A stretch of DNA of 64,000 bases from an uncultured Clostridium sp. (GCA_900549235.1 URNT01000010.1:1-64000); one strand, 5' to 3'; shown: positions 16,624-24,916, counted from the stretch's first letter. The notes: a model not told the origin generated them from the sequence alone. Made by a program: numbers and translations.

Positions 16624-18023
16624 TGAAATGGATGAAAAGCAGAAGGATCCTGGCAGCAGTTCTCGCAGCAGGACTGGTTCTGGGAACACAGGGAATGACG
16701 GCTGTAACCGCCTACGCAGGGCCCGGCGCAGCCAGACCGGTCCAGGGCGGGCCGGGGGCAGCAGCTGAGCAGGGCCAGACAGGCAGCCAGGGAGAGTCGG
16801 ATCCGGCGGCGGGCCAGGGAACATCAGGTACATCAGATGCGGCATCCGATCAGGCGGCAGGCCAGGAGGCATCCGGCCAGACAGGAAGCCAGGACGTCCC
16901 AGATATACCGGCAGATCAGACGGCTCAAAAACCGTCTGCAGACGGCCCCTCAGACCTTCGGGTAGGCTACAGCGCCATGATCGCGGGCCAGGGCTGGAGC
17001 AGTTCCGCAGAGGATAACCGGCTGTGTACGGCTCCGGCAGGCGCATGGGTCACTGCAATAAAGGCAAACCTGATCACCATACCTGAGGGGCTTCAGGTGG
17101 GGCTGCGCTATCAGGTGAACCTGAGCGGCTCCGGCTGGCTTGACTGGGCAGAGGATGGGAAAGAGACAGGAGACAGCTCCGGCGCCACCCACCTTGAGTC
17201 TCTGAAAATGGAGCTTACAGGAGCCGGTGCTTCCCAATATGACATTTATTACAAAGTATATCAGAACGGGGCCTGGACCCAGTGGGCCATGAACGGCGCC
17301 CCTGCCGGTACAGAGGGAGCCGGGCTTCGGATTGACGGTATCCGAGCCAGTATTACCTTTAAGGGAGCACCGGCGCCTTCGGAAAATCCTCTGGGAGGAG
17401 CGGTGGATCCGTCCCGTCCCATGATTGCTCTTACCTTTGACGACGGTCCCAGGGCCTCAGTAACCAACAGGATTCTGGACAGCCTGGCGGCCAATGGAGG
17501 CCGGGCTACCTTTTTCATGGTAGGCACCAGTATCAATGGAAATGCCGCCGTGATTCAGCGCATGGTGTCCCAGGGCTGCGAGGTGGGAAACCATACCAAT
17601 GACCACAAATATCTGTCAAAGCTGGGAGCAGAGGGCATCACCAGCCAGCTTGGGGCAGTGAACCAGAAGGTGGCTGCGGCCTGCGGCGTTTCACCGGTGC
17701 TGATGCGCCCGCCAGGGGGATATATCAATGACAATACCCTGGCTGTGCTGAAAAACCTGGGTATGCCGGCCATCATGTGGTCTATCGATACCCGTGACTG
17801 GCAGCACAGAAACCCTCAAAAAACTATCGAAACAGTTCTCACCCAGGTAAAGGACGGCGATATTATATTGATGCACGATCTGTATGAAACAACTGCCCAG
17901 GCAGCAGAGGTACTGATCCCAGAGCTGACAGCCAGAGGATATCAGCTGGTGACCGTCAGCGAGCTGGCATCATACAGAGGAGGTATGCAGCCGGGACATA
18001 AATACAGCCAGTTCCGGCCGTGA
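16620..18023 (+). CDS. secreted ChW-repeat polysaccharide deacetylase
   Basis: A 467-residue exported protein. The signal peptide ends near residue 34 (AVTAYA-GPG), then a Gly/Gln/Ala-rich linker to about 112. ChW-type repeats follow (VGYSAMIAGQGWSSSAEDN and later YQNGAWTQWAMNGAPAGTEG, each with the conserved Gly-Trp), a clostridial surface-binding module. The NodB domain occupies about 262-455 with all five motifs: TFDDGP, HTNDH, RPPGG, DTRDW and LMHD. It should de-N-acetylate peptidoglycan or another surface polysaccharide, protecting against lysozyme or remodelling the wall. Start overlaps the stop of the HD hydrolase; a second ATG at 16623 is equally possible. Confidence 0.92.
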   Translation: MMKWMKSRRILAAVLAAGLVLGTQGMTAVTAYAGPGAARPVQGGPGAAAEQGQTGSQGESDPAAGQGTSGTSDAASDQAAGQEASGQTGSQDVPDIPADQTAQKPSADGPSDLRVGYSAMIAGQGWSSSAEDNRLCTAPAGAWVTAIKANLITIPEGLQVGLRYQVNLSGSGWLDWAEDGKETGDSSGATHLESLKMELTGAGASQYDIYYKVYQNGAWTQWAMNGAPAGTEGAGLRIDGIRASITFKGAPAPSENPLGGAVDPSRPMIALTFDDGPRASVTNRILDSLAANGGRATFFMVGTSINGNAAVIQRMVSQGCEVGNHTNDHKYLSKLGAEGITSQLGAVNQKVAAACGVSPVLMRPPGGYINDNTLAVLKNLGMPAIMWSIDTRDWQHRNPQKTIETVLTQVKDGDIILMHDLYETTAQAAEVLIPELTARGYQLVTVSELASYRGGMQPGHKYSQFRP

Positions 18024-18030
18024 CAGGTAA

Positions 18031-18053
18031 AAGGGGCCCCTTTGGGGTCCCTT
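18031..18053 (+). terminator. terminator of the deacetylase
   Basis: AAGGGGCCCC and GGGGTCCCTT pair around a TTT loop. The following T run is poor. The remaining bases to 18219 hold nothing I can identify. Confidence 0.55.
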
Positions 18054-18219
18054 GCTATTCAAGAAAGTCTTTCCCAGGAAGCAGGTATTGAAATGTGATA
18101 ATCAGGCCAAACGCTCCTTGGTACTCTGAACCATATTCCCTTTCACCCCCCAGCCGCAAACACCCCACTAAGCACCAGGCAGACACCACCCTGCCCCACT
18201 GCATGTCTATTGATCATAA

Positions 18220-19083
18220 TCAGCTGAGGGTTTCATCCAGAGCCGCCCCGCCGTCCCTTCTCAGGCTCCGGGGCGTACATCCGTAGATTTCCTTGAACAT
18301 CCGGTTAAACAGTTTATAATTTGTAAACCCATGGCGCTCTGCGATCTCCATGATCCCGTCATGGCTGCGGCACAGATCATAATGGATATGGATCAGCCGT
18401 ATCTGGTTGACATAATGTGAAAAGGTAACGCCCATATGCTGCTTGAAGAAACGGCAGAAATATTCCCGGCTAAGTCCCAGCTCTCCGGCCATGGTCTCAA
18501 GGGAGATGGGCTCTGCATAGTGCTGTTCTACATAGGAAGTAATGCGCTCCAGACGGTCCAGGCTTCCGGCGTATTCGGGCATCTGAGGCCGGGAGACAGG
18601 GCGGGCCAGGTGATTAGCCGCCAGATACAGGATGTGCATGGCGACAGATTCACATTCCAGGCGGTAGCCGGGGGGCTGCTGGATGTAGAGAGGCGGAAGC
18701 CGCTTTAGAAGTTCACAGATCTCAAGGTAGGTGGAAAGCTCCTTTTTCTCCAGAAGCTCCCGGCTGAAGCAGAGATTAAGCCTGTCCAGGTCAGGGAGAT
18801 ATTTGAGCAGGTGCTGTCTGGAAATGTGGATGCACAGTCCCATGGTCATGGCGGCGCACCTGGATTCGTGGATCTGGTTGGAGTCAATCAGGACAAACTC
18901 GCCGGGAATCAGGGAATGGACGCGCCCGTCGATGGTCATCTGGGCGGTGCCGTTTAAAACAAAGATCAGCTCCAGGGCGGAGTGCCAGTGAGGCGGCGTA
19001 TAGTAGCCATGCTCCGTATAATACTTGATGGCGATCCCTGTTTCATCCAGGTTATAAAACTGCTTATATGTCAGTGAAGTCAC
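18220..19083 (-). CDS. AraC-family regulator with cupin domain
   Basis: A 287-residue transcription factor. The N-terminal cupin-like domain (HWHSALELIFVLNGTAQM, then VLIDSNQIHE) is the usual sugar-binding part, and the C-terminal AraC HTH pair spans about 195-285 (LETMAGELGLSREYFCRFFK and IMEIAERHGFTNYKLFNRMFK). The GTG at 19083 was chosen because AAAGGAG lies eight bases upstream; the in-frame ATG at 19128 has none. A pair of TGTCAAT sites 21 bp apart lies upstream of the start, which would fit autoregulation. The target is unclear: neighbours are a surface deacetylase and a small gene. Confidence 0.88.
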   Translation of the reverse strand: MTSLTYKQFYNLDETGIAIKYYTEHGYYTPPHWHSALELIFVLNGTAQMTIDGRVHSLIPGEFVLIDSNQIHESRCAAMTMGLCIHISRQHLLKYLPDLDRLNLCFSRELLEKKELSTYLEICELLKRLPPLYIQQPPGYRLECESVAMHILYLAANHLARPVSRPQMPEYAGSLDRLERITSYVEQHYAEPISLETMAGELGLSREYFCRFFKQHMGVTFSHYVNQIRLIHIHYDLCRSHDGIMEIAERHGFTNYKLFNRMFKEIYGCTPRSLRRDGGAALDETLS

Positions 19084-19101
19084 AGGCCACACTCCTTTCC
19101 A

Positions 19102-19129
19102 TGTCAATATTGACCTAAAAGTTGTCAAT
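19102..19129. promoter_or_regulatory. candidate AraC operator
   Basis: TGTCAAT at 19102-19108 and 19123-19129 are direct repeats exactly two helical turns (21 bp) apart; the first is part of the palindrome GTCAATATTGAC (19103-19114). This spacing is typical for AraC-family binding. Confidence 0.45.
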
Positions 19130-19233
19130 TCTTTATCTAAAACTGCTTATGAAAATATGATACCATATTATGCGTAACAGGGAAATATATAAGATATACA
19201 GAGAGCACACATAGATAAAAAGGAGTGGACGAT

Positions 19234-19401
19234 ATGTCAACAATAGCAATTAAAAATAAAACCGTCTGCGCAGATAGAAAGGCAGAGAACACACAGAATT
19301 TAAAGGATCGGATTAAAACCTGGATCCTTGAGAATGCCGAAATGATAGAGGCATATGTATGCGCCATAAACGGCAGCACATACATCCCATACAATAAGTA
19401 A
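19234..19401 (+). CDS. small protein of 55 residues, unknown
   Basis: A short gene below usual size cut-offs. AAGGAG lies eight bases before the ATG, and the frame ends nine bases before a strong terminator, so the unit is bounded as a real gene would be. The product begins MSTIAIKNKTVCADRKAEN and ends STYIPYNK; it is soluble, helical in the middle (LKDRIKTWILENAEMIEAYV) and has two Cys. I do not recognise it. It stands alone between the AraC regulator (divergent) and the ECF operon (convergent). Composition is AT-rich. It could be a regulatory small protein or a peptide precursor. Confidence 0.55.
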   Translation: MSTIAIKNKTVCADRKAENTQNLKDRIKTWILENAEMIEAYVCAINGSTYIPYNK

Positions 19402-19409
19402 GACCGATC

Positions 19410-19458
19410 AAAAAATGGACTGCCGCACTGATTCAATTCAATGCGGCAGCCCATTTTT
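19410..19458. terminator. bidirectional terminator
   Basis: CTGCCGCA (19420-19427) pairs with TGCGGCAG (19442-19449), extended by AAAAAATGG on the left and CCATTTTT on the right. It serves both the small gene and the ECF operon. Confidence 0.88.
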
Positions 19459-19464
19459 CATTTC

Positions 19465-21132
19465 TCACCTATTCTGCAGAAATTCATCCACCGTCAGATA
19501 AATCTCCTCATACCCCAGCCGTCTGCACAGCTCTGTAACATAGGGCCGGCTGATGGAGGCTTCTTTTAATACCTCATCCATGGCAAAAACCTGCCGGGCT
19601 GTGCCGTCTGCCAGAATATGGCCGTGGGCCATGACGATGACCCGCTCAAAGGATTCCGCCACAAAATCCATATCGTGAAGGATCGCAATCACCAGCCGTC
19701 CCTTTTCGGAAAGCTGACGGATAATTTCCCTGATCCGCTGTCTGCCCTTATAGTCTTGGGCAATGGTAGGCTCATCCAGGATCAGAACGTCCGTATCCAT
19801 AGCCAGGACAGAGGCGATGGCAGTCATTTTCCGCTCATTCAGCTCCAGATCATAGGGATTTTCCTTTTCCTTTCCGGAAAGACCGGTCATTTCCAGGGCT
19901 TCAAGAGCCTTATTTTTGGCCTGCTCCTGGCTCATGCCGATATTTAAGGGGCCGAACATAACCTCATCCAGCACATTGTACTTAAAGATCTGATCGTCCG
20001 GGTTCTGGAATACATAGCCCACCTGTCCGGCCAGCATAGCCACTGTTTTTTGGCCAATGTCCTCTCCGCCAAAGAAAACAGAGCCGGAAACCGGCTTTAA
20101 CAGTCCCTTTAAGAGCTTTACCAGAGTGGTCTTGCCCGCCCCGTTCTGGCCGACGATGGCAGTAGGACGCCCGTCCAGTGACAGGTTAAGCTCTGAAAGC
20201 ACCGGCATGTCCTTCTGATAGGAAAAGGACAGGCGGCTGATCTCAAAAACGGGACGGCCTGGGGCTGATACCTCCGGCGGGAGCGGCGGCTGCTTTGGAA
20301 GGTCTTTAAAGAGAGGGGCGGCTTCTGCCGCTGTTACCGGATAGGTTCCATCTGGAAGTCTCAGCCCCTGTCCCCGGCAGATCCTTGTAAAGGAAGGAGC
20401 CTGGATGCCGTATTGCTCCAGATCATCCATGGAAAATACCCTTCCGGGCGTATCATAGATCACCTGCTTTCCTTTATGGAGAAGAAGGATGCGGCTGCAG
20501 TAGGCCGCCAGCTTTTCTATTTTCTGCTCGATCATCAGAATGGTGATTCCGGATTTTGCAAGGCGCTCTACCGCCTGGAACACCTCCTCACTTCCCTTTG
20601 GATCCAGCTGGGAGGTAGGTTCGTCCAGGATTACAACCTCCGGCTGCATCACCAGAATGCTGGCGATGGCTACCCGCTGCATCTGGCCGCCGGAAAGGTC
20701 AAAGGGATTCCGATCCTTGTACTGCCATATATCAAGGAGTTTTAAAACCTCCTCGGCCCGCCGGTGCATCTCGGCCCGCTCCACTCCCAGGTTCTGCATT
20801 CCGAAGGCCACTTCCTCGTATACCGTATCCCTGGCCCCGGAAAGCTGGTTAAATGGGTTCTGGAACACCAGCCCCGCCTTGCCGCACATCCCTGCAACCG
20901 GGGTTTTTGCAGCCTCCAGCCCGCAGACGGTTACAGAACCGCCGTAGGCCCCTTTGTAAAATTGGGGCACCAGACCGATGAGGGCCTGGCTTAAGGTGCT
21001 TTTTCCAGCGCCATTTTCACCGATAATCCCGATAAACTCTCCTTTTTCCACAGAAAAAGAGATGCCGTCCAACGCCAGCTCCTGTGTATGGGGGTACCGG
21101 TATTTCAGATTTTCCACCTGTATCACACTCAT
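19465..21132 (-). CDS. ECF transporter ATPase with two ABC domains
   Basis: A 555-residue fusion of two energy-coupling ATPase domains that powers the adjacent T and S proteins. Domain 1 (about 1-240): Walker A GENGAGKST, signature LSGGQMQRVAI, Walker B VVILDEPTSQLD, but the H-loop position reads IEQKI, with Gln for His. Domain 2 (about 295-545): Walker A GQNGAGKTT, Q-loop VFQNPDDQ, Walker B VLILDEP and H-loop ILHDMD, but the signature is degenerate (LELNERKMTAIAS). The two defects fall in the same composite ATP site, implying one active and one degenerate site. The start overlaps the EcfT stop (ATGA). Confidence 0.93.
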   Translation of the reverse strand: MSVIQVENLKYRYPHTQELALDGISFSVEKGEFIGIIGENGAGKSTLSQALIGLVPQFYKGAYGGSVTVCGLEAAKTPVAGMCGKAGLVFQNPFNQLSGARDTVYEEVAFGMQNLGVERAEMHRRAEEVLKLLDIWQYKDRNPFDLSGGQMQRVAIASILVMQPEVVILDEPTSQLDPKGSEEVFQAVERLAKSGITILMIEQKIEKLAAYCSRILLLHKGKQVIYDTPGRVFSMDDLEQYGIQAPSFTRICRGQGLRLPDGTYPVTAAEAAPLFKDLPKQPPLPPEVSAPGRPVFEISRLSFSYQKDMPVLSELNLSLDGRPTAIVGQNGAGKTTLVKLLKGLLKPVSGSVFFGGEDIGQKTVAMLAGQVGYVFQNPDDQIFKYNVLDEVMFGPLNIGMSQEQAKNKALEALEMTGLSGKEKENPYDLELNERKMTAIASVLAMDTDVLILDEPTIAQDYKGRQRIREIIRQLSEKGRLVIAILHDMDFVAESFERVIVMAHGHILADGTARQVFAMDEVLKEASISRPYVTELCRRLGYEEIYLTVDEFLQNR

Positions 21133-21896
21133 GCCCCAATCCTCCCGATGATGGCTCCCAGGATCATAAGTCCCAGAAGTATGGTAACTGCCCGGTCCCC
21201 CTTGTGGGGGGTACGGTCTGCCAGCCAGGTTTTCTTCTGGCTGGAGCCAAAGCCCCGTACCTCCAGGGCGATGGCCCGTTCCCTGGTATTGATCAGGGAG
21301 CTCATAACCACCGGTGAGATCAGGGGGAGAAATGCCTTCGCCCGGGTTTTCAGGTTTCCTTCCGTTTCCAGTCCCCGGCTTCTCTGGGCGTCCATAATGG
21401 TGCTCATAGTTCCTGTCATCTGGGGAATGATCTGAAAGACAGAGCTAATAATGTAGCCCAGCCTTGGGGAAAAGCCATGCTTTTCCAGCTCATCTACCAG
21501 CTCCGAGGGCTTAGTGGAAAGGACGAACACCGCAAAGGAAAGAAGCATATTCAGGATATTTAAGCCGATGCGGAGGGCATAATACAGCCCCTCACGGTAA
21601 AAACGAAGGGGGCCCAGTTTAAAAAGGACATTGGTATTGTTCTGGTTAAAGAGCCCATGGATCAGAAAAATGGTGATCAGAATGGTAAAGGAAAACGCAA
21701 TCAGCGGGAGCGTCCGTTTCAAAAGCTTCCCGCTGGCTAAGAGGCATAAGCTGGCTGCGATGAGGCAGCCAAACAGCCAGAGCCGCCCTCCGATCAGCGG
21801 GATGCTGATGGCGGCGGCGATGTACATAAGCTTTGTAAAGGGATGGACCTTTGTCAGGTAGGTCCCGTTATCTACATACAGGCTGATACTTTTCAT
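21129..21896 (-). CDS. ecfT: ECF transporter membrane T component
   Basis: A 255-residue membrane protein with about five helices and the CbiQ/EcfT family features, including the coupling-helix pattern MDAQRSRGLE and a second basic ARG-like motif (ALEVRGFGSS) that dock onto the ATPases. It couples ATP hydrolysis to the S component encoded immediately upstream. It lies four bases after the S component and overlaps the ATPase gene. Confidence 0.92.
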   Translation of the reverse strand: MKSISLYVDNGTYLTKVHPFTKLMYIAAAISIPLIGGRLWLFGCLIAASLCLLASGKLLKRTLPLIAFSFTILITIFLIHGLFNQNNTNVLFKLGPLRFYREGLYYALRIGLNILNMLLSFAVFVLSTKPSELVDELEKHGFSPRLGYIISSVFQIIPQMTGTMSTIMDAQRSRGLETEGNLKTRAKAFLPLISPVVMSSLINTRERAIALEVRGFGSSQKKTWLADRTPHKGDRAVTILLGLMILGAIIGRIGA

Positions 21897-21900
21897 AGGC

Positions 21901-22509
21901 TTAGTCCAGTCTTTCTATCTGAGAATCCACCTCATAAAGGGTTGTCAGCTTCTTTGGAAGTCCCTTCAGGATGAAAAATACAAGGATCAGGGTGATCAGC
22001 TTGTCCGGCACGTCCACTACAACCTCATCAAGAAGTGAGCCGAGAAATACCGGCATACCGGCTGCCTGGGTAGCTGCGAATACGGCATCGCCCCATACAT
22101 TTCCCGTTGTACCGCCCCAGAAGATCACATTCAGAGGGGTAGAGATCACCACAGCGGTAAGACCGGCCACGCAGGCGGAAAGAATGGCCTTAGGGAAGCT
22201 TTTCATAAAGCCAAGACGGGCCATGATACCTACAGCCACACCGATGCCAAGGCTTGTAAGAGCGTAGATCAGGGTAATGTTATCCCCTGCCGTAAAGCCG
22301 TAGATCAGGTTGTTGGCTGCTCCGCAGATGGCTCCGATCACAGGGCCTCCCAGACAGCCGCCGATGCAGGTGCCGATGGAGTCCAGCCACAGCGGGAGCT
22401 TCAGCACGCTGGCAAACAGCTTTCCAAGATAGTTGATGCCGATGCAGGCCGGGATCAGAACGATTGCCGCCACATCAAATTTTGTTTTAAACAGATTCAT
22501 ACTTACCAT
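21901..22509 (-). CDS. ECF transporter substrate-binding S component
   Basis: A 202-residue protein with about six membrane helices that binds the substrate of this ECF importer. Gly-rich helices (LDSIGTCIGGCLGGPVIGAICGAANNLIYG) resemble ECF S proteins of the unassigned group. The substrate is not readable from sequence, but an operon with a nucleoside phosphorylase points to a nucleoside or nucleoside-like vitamin. The gene overlaps the phosphorylase stop. M4 (22500) is an alternative start; the AAGGG site lies between the two possibilities. Confidence 0.82.
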   Translation of the reverse strand: MVSMNLFKTKFDVAAIVLIPACIGINYLGKLFASVLKLPLWLDSIGTCIGGCLGGPVIGAICGAANNLIYGFTAGDNITLIYALTSLGIGVAVGIMARLGFMKSFPKAILSACVAGLTAVVISTPLNVIFWGGTTGNVWGDAVFAATQAAGMPVFLGSLLDEVVVDVPDKLITLILVFFILKGLPKKLTTLYEVDSQIERLD

Positions 22510-23261
22510 TTCCCTTCTATTTTTTTATTTATCCTTACCAGCGCATGGAGCGCGGTTAGAATCTCATGTTCCTCACCGGCGGCTGCGGCGGCCTCGCCGT
22601 CTGCATACTGTCCGATTTGCTGGGAAATGTCCCCCTTCCAGCCGCAGACTACATTGAGAATGGAAGCGGTTTTTATCCCCCGGACGGCTCCGGTGACAAA
22701 GAGGGCGGCTGTCTCCATATCAGAGGCAATGACGCCCCGCCGGGACCATTCTTCATAAATATCAGGATTGTCATCCCGGTACAGGCAGTCGTGGCTGCGC
22801 CCGATTCCCATATGCCAGGGAAAGCCAAGCTCTTTGGCGCTGTCCCGGCAGGCTTCTAAAAGCTCAAAATCCGGCAGGGCGGGATAGCTTAAGGGAGCGT
22901 AGCCAAGGCTGGTTCCTTCGTCCCGCACCGCTCCGGTGACCAGAACCAGATCCCCGATGGACATACCCGGCTGCAGGGCTCCGCAGCTTCCGATCCGTAC
23001 TGCGGCCTTTACGCCGGTGCGGATCAGCTCCTCCAGACCGATGGCTGCAGAAGGGCCTCCCATTCCGGTGGACATAACCAGGATCGGTACGCCCTTAAAG
23101 GTTCCCCGGACACTCTGATACTCTCTGTTAAAGGCAAGAAACTCCCGGTCCTCCAGGTACTCCGCCACCCGCCTGGCTCTGGCCGGATCCCCGGGAAGGA
23201 CGGCGCAGGAAATCCCCAGATTTTCAGGGATGCGGATATGCGGCATTCTGTTATCTTCCAT
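22503..23261 (-). CDS. nucleoside phosphorylase, uridine-phosphorylase-like
   Basis: A 252-residue member of the PNP/UDP family, which cleaves nucleosides with phosphate to base plus ribose 1-phosphate in the cytosol. Family motifs: VLPGDPARARRVAEYL (phosphate loop), MSTGMGGPSAAIGLEEL, RIGSCGAL and SDMETAALF (ribose-binding Met-Glu). The overall pattern is nearest uridine phosphorylase, though base preference cannot be settled. It leads the ECF operon, implying uptake and immediate phosphorolysis of the same compound. AAAGGAG precedes the ATG. Confidence 0.88.
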   Translation of the reverse strand: MEDNRMPHIRIPENLGISCAVLPGDPARARRVAEYLEDREFLAFNREYQSVRGTFKGVPILVMSTGMGGPSAAIGLEELIRTGVKAAVRIGSCGALQPGMSIGDLVLVTGAVRDEGTSLGYAPLSYPALPDFELLEACRDSAKELGFPWHMGIGRSHDCLYRDDNPDIYEEWSRRGVIASDMETAALFVTGAVRGIKTASILNVVCGWKGDISQQIGQYADGEAAAAAGEEHEILTALHALVRINKKIEGKW

Positions 23262-23311
23262 ATAGCTCCTTTCTGGGTGTATGTTCCCGTTTTTGTGCGA
23301 TATTATTGTTT

Positions 23312-23340
23312 AAAATAACACTTTAATGAGTAAAAGTCAA
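23312..23340 (-). promoter_or_regulatory. promoter of the phosphorylase-ECF operon
   Basis: On the minus strand TTGACT (23340-23335), 17 bases, TATTTT (23317-23312). An inverted repeat AATAACA (23314-23320) / TGTTATT (23357-23363) overlaps the -10 and brackets the -35, a candidate operator shared with the divergent gene. Confidence 0.5.
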
Positions 23341-23384
23341 CAAAACTTCAATGAATTGTTATTTATTTAACATTCTTTTTAGCC

Positions 23385-23413
23385 TTGTAAACAAAAGGAG
23401 ATGAACGTATACT
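23385..23413 (+). promoter_or_regulatory. promoter of the cysteine hydrolase
   Basis: TTGTAA (23385-23390), 17 bases, TATACT (23408-23413). The predicted leader is only about 27 bases and includes the GGAGG before the ATG at 23447. Confidence 0.7.
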
Positions 23414-23446
23414 GAAAAATAAAGACTTTTTATGGAGGGCATGACA

Positions 23447-24028
23447 ATGAAACCAGATCTTCTTCTTGTGATCGATATGCAGAATGTATATACCCGCGGC
23501 CAGGACTGGGCCTGTGAGAATATAGAGACGGCCTGCGGCTCAGTACAAAGGCTTTTAAACTCCGGGTGCTGCGGGGATGTGATTTTTACCCGCTACCTGG
23601 CGCCGGAGGAGCCTAAAGGAGTGTGGAAGGAGTACAACCGGATCAACCGGGAGATCAACCAGGATCCCTGGCTCAACGAAATTCTCCCGGAGCTTCTTCA
23701 CTGGGTCACACCCGGATCGGATGGCAGCCCCGCCAGGTATCCCCTCCTTACAAAGGACGTATATTCTGCCTTCGGGATCCCGGAGGTAAGAGAGCGTGCC
23801 AGCCGGGCCGGACGGGTGGTGATCACCGGCGTAGTTTCGGAGTGCTGCGTTTTATCGACGGTCTTTTCCGCCATTGATGAGGGCTGTAAGATTATTTATC
23901 TGAGGGACGCAGTGGCGGGAGTGACCCGGCAGGCGGACCGGGAGGTGGAGCATATCCTTTCCGGCCTTGTGCCCCTTCATCTTGAGATTATGGATACAGA
24001 AGAATATTTACGGCAGCAGGAAAAATAA
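23447..24028 (+). CDS. cysteine hydrolase, isochorismatase/nicotinamidase family
   Basis: About 193 residues. The catalytic triad of the family is in place: Asp in VIDMQN, Lys in LLTKDVYSAF and Cys in GVVSECCVLST. Members hydrolyse nicotinamide, isochorismate, ureidoacrylate or related amides. Nicotinamidases usually carry a clear DxHxxH metal site, which I do not see, so the substrate is open. The start at 23447 fits GGAGG eight bases upstream better than ATGs at 23432 and 23441. It is divergent from the ECF-phosphorylase operon, with promoters back to back, suggesting joint regulation. Confidence 0.85.
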   Translation: MKPDLLLVIDMQNVYTRGQDWACENIETACGSVQRLLNSGCCGDVIFTRYLAPEEPKGVWKEYNRINREINQDPWLNEILPELLHWVTPGSDGSPARYPLLTKDVYSAFGIPEVRERASRAGRVVITGVVSECCVLSTVFSAIDEGCKIIYLRDAVAGVTRQADREVEHILSGLVPLHLEIMDTEEYLRQQEK

Positions 24029-24190
24029 ACGATATGAGAAGCCGGGATCTCCCACGACCTGCGGACGCCTCACACTGCGGTGCGGGGAATCCTGAAGGGA
24101 TTGTTAGACGGGATCGTATCCGCACCGGAGATATGGAGCTTGATCCGGCTGAACCGGTAATACCGCGAACGGCGGTAAGAGAGGAGATAT
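24029..24190 (+). promoter_or_regulatory. structured leader before the PAP2 gene
   Basis: About 160 bases rich in complementary segments: GGTGCGG near 24080 with CCGCACC near 24120, a CCGG-CTGAA-CCGG hairpin, then CCG-CGAA-CGG. The 3' part (CTTGATCCGG...GGTAATACCG) loosely resembles the thi-box of TPP riboswitches, but the CTGAGA half is missing. I can only say that it is probably a structured RNA leader. Confidence 0.3.
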
Positions 24191-24709
24191 ATGCAGATAG
24201 AACTTGAAATACTGGATCTGATCCAGACGCTGAGGACGCCTCTGGGGGATAGTCTGATGTGCTTTATCACAAAGCTGGGAGACGGAGGGATCATATGGAT
24301 CCTGCTTACGGCATTTCTCCTTCTCTTTCCAAAAACCAGAAAATCCGGGCTGGTGATGATGGCAGCCCTGATATTTGACCTTATTTTATGCAATGGGATC
24401 TTAAAGCCCCTGATTGCCAGGATAAGGCCCTTTGAGGTGAATACAGCCATACAGCTGCTGATCCCGAAGCCGGCGGATTTTTCCTTCCCTTCCGGCCATA
24501 CAGCCGCCTCCTTTACCTCAGTGACCGCCCTTTTCCTTTCCGGGGAAAAGAGGCTTTGGAAGGGGGCCCTTGTTCTGGCAGTTCTGATGGCAGCTTCAAG
24601 GCTGTATCTGTATGTGCATTATCCTACAGATGTGCTTGGCGGTGTGTTTGTGGGGATTGCCTGCGGATATGGGGGGAGCTGGTGTGTGGGGCGGCTTGAA
24701 AGGGGATGA
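24191..24709 (+). CDS. PAP2-family membrane phosphatase
   Basis: A 172-residue integral membrane phosphatase with about five helices. All three PAP2 motifs are present: KPLIARIRP, FPSGHTAAS and SRLYLYVHYPTD. It probably dephosphorylates a membrane lipid such as undecaprenyl pyrophosphate or phosphatidic acid at the outer face; family members with this short length include BcrC-like enzymes. GAGAGGAG precedes the ATG. No clear operon partner. Confidence 0.9.
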   Translation: MQIELEILDLIQTLRTPLGDSLMCFITKLGDGGIIWILLTAFLLLFPKTRKSGLVMMAALIFDLILCNGILKPLIARIRPFEVNTAIQLLIPKPADFSFPSGHTAASFTSVTALFLSGEKRLWKGALVLAVLMAASRLYLYVHYPTDVLGGVFVGIACGYGGSWCVGRLERG

Positions 24710-24916
24710 CCGGCTGATCAGCGTGTATTATAACTGCAGCATGAACTGCCGGTTCGTGTTCCATACCCAGAGGAGGGCGTGTAACGCAGCGGTGAAAGGT
24801 CACCCTGGCAGATGCGGCCATAGCGGCGGCAGTCTGCGCTGTATTCTGCCTGGGAACGGCAGTTTTGGGAGGGGGATATATGGGTGCGTAAAATTCACCT
24901 TTGCACCAGTGAAAAT
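24710..24916. other. gene-free stretch with a start-less hydrophobic frame
   Basis: I see no gene here. One frame (about 24794-24892) encodes a hydrophobic stretch (LADAAIAAAVCAVFCLGTAVLGGGYMGA) but begins right after a stop and lacks a start or ribosome site; it may be a decayed small membrane protein. Near 24890-24920 a weak TTCAC/GTGAA hairpin flanked by A and T runs may end the converging MATE gene. Confidence 0.3.

Noticed and set aside
24029..24190. TPP riboswitch
   Set aside because: Only part of the thi-box is similar, the CTGAGA half is missing, and a PAP2 gene is not a known thiamin target.
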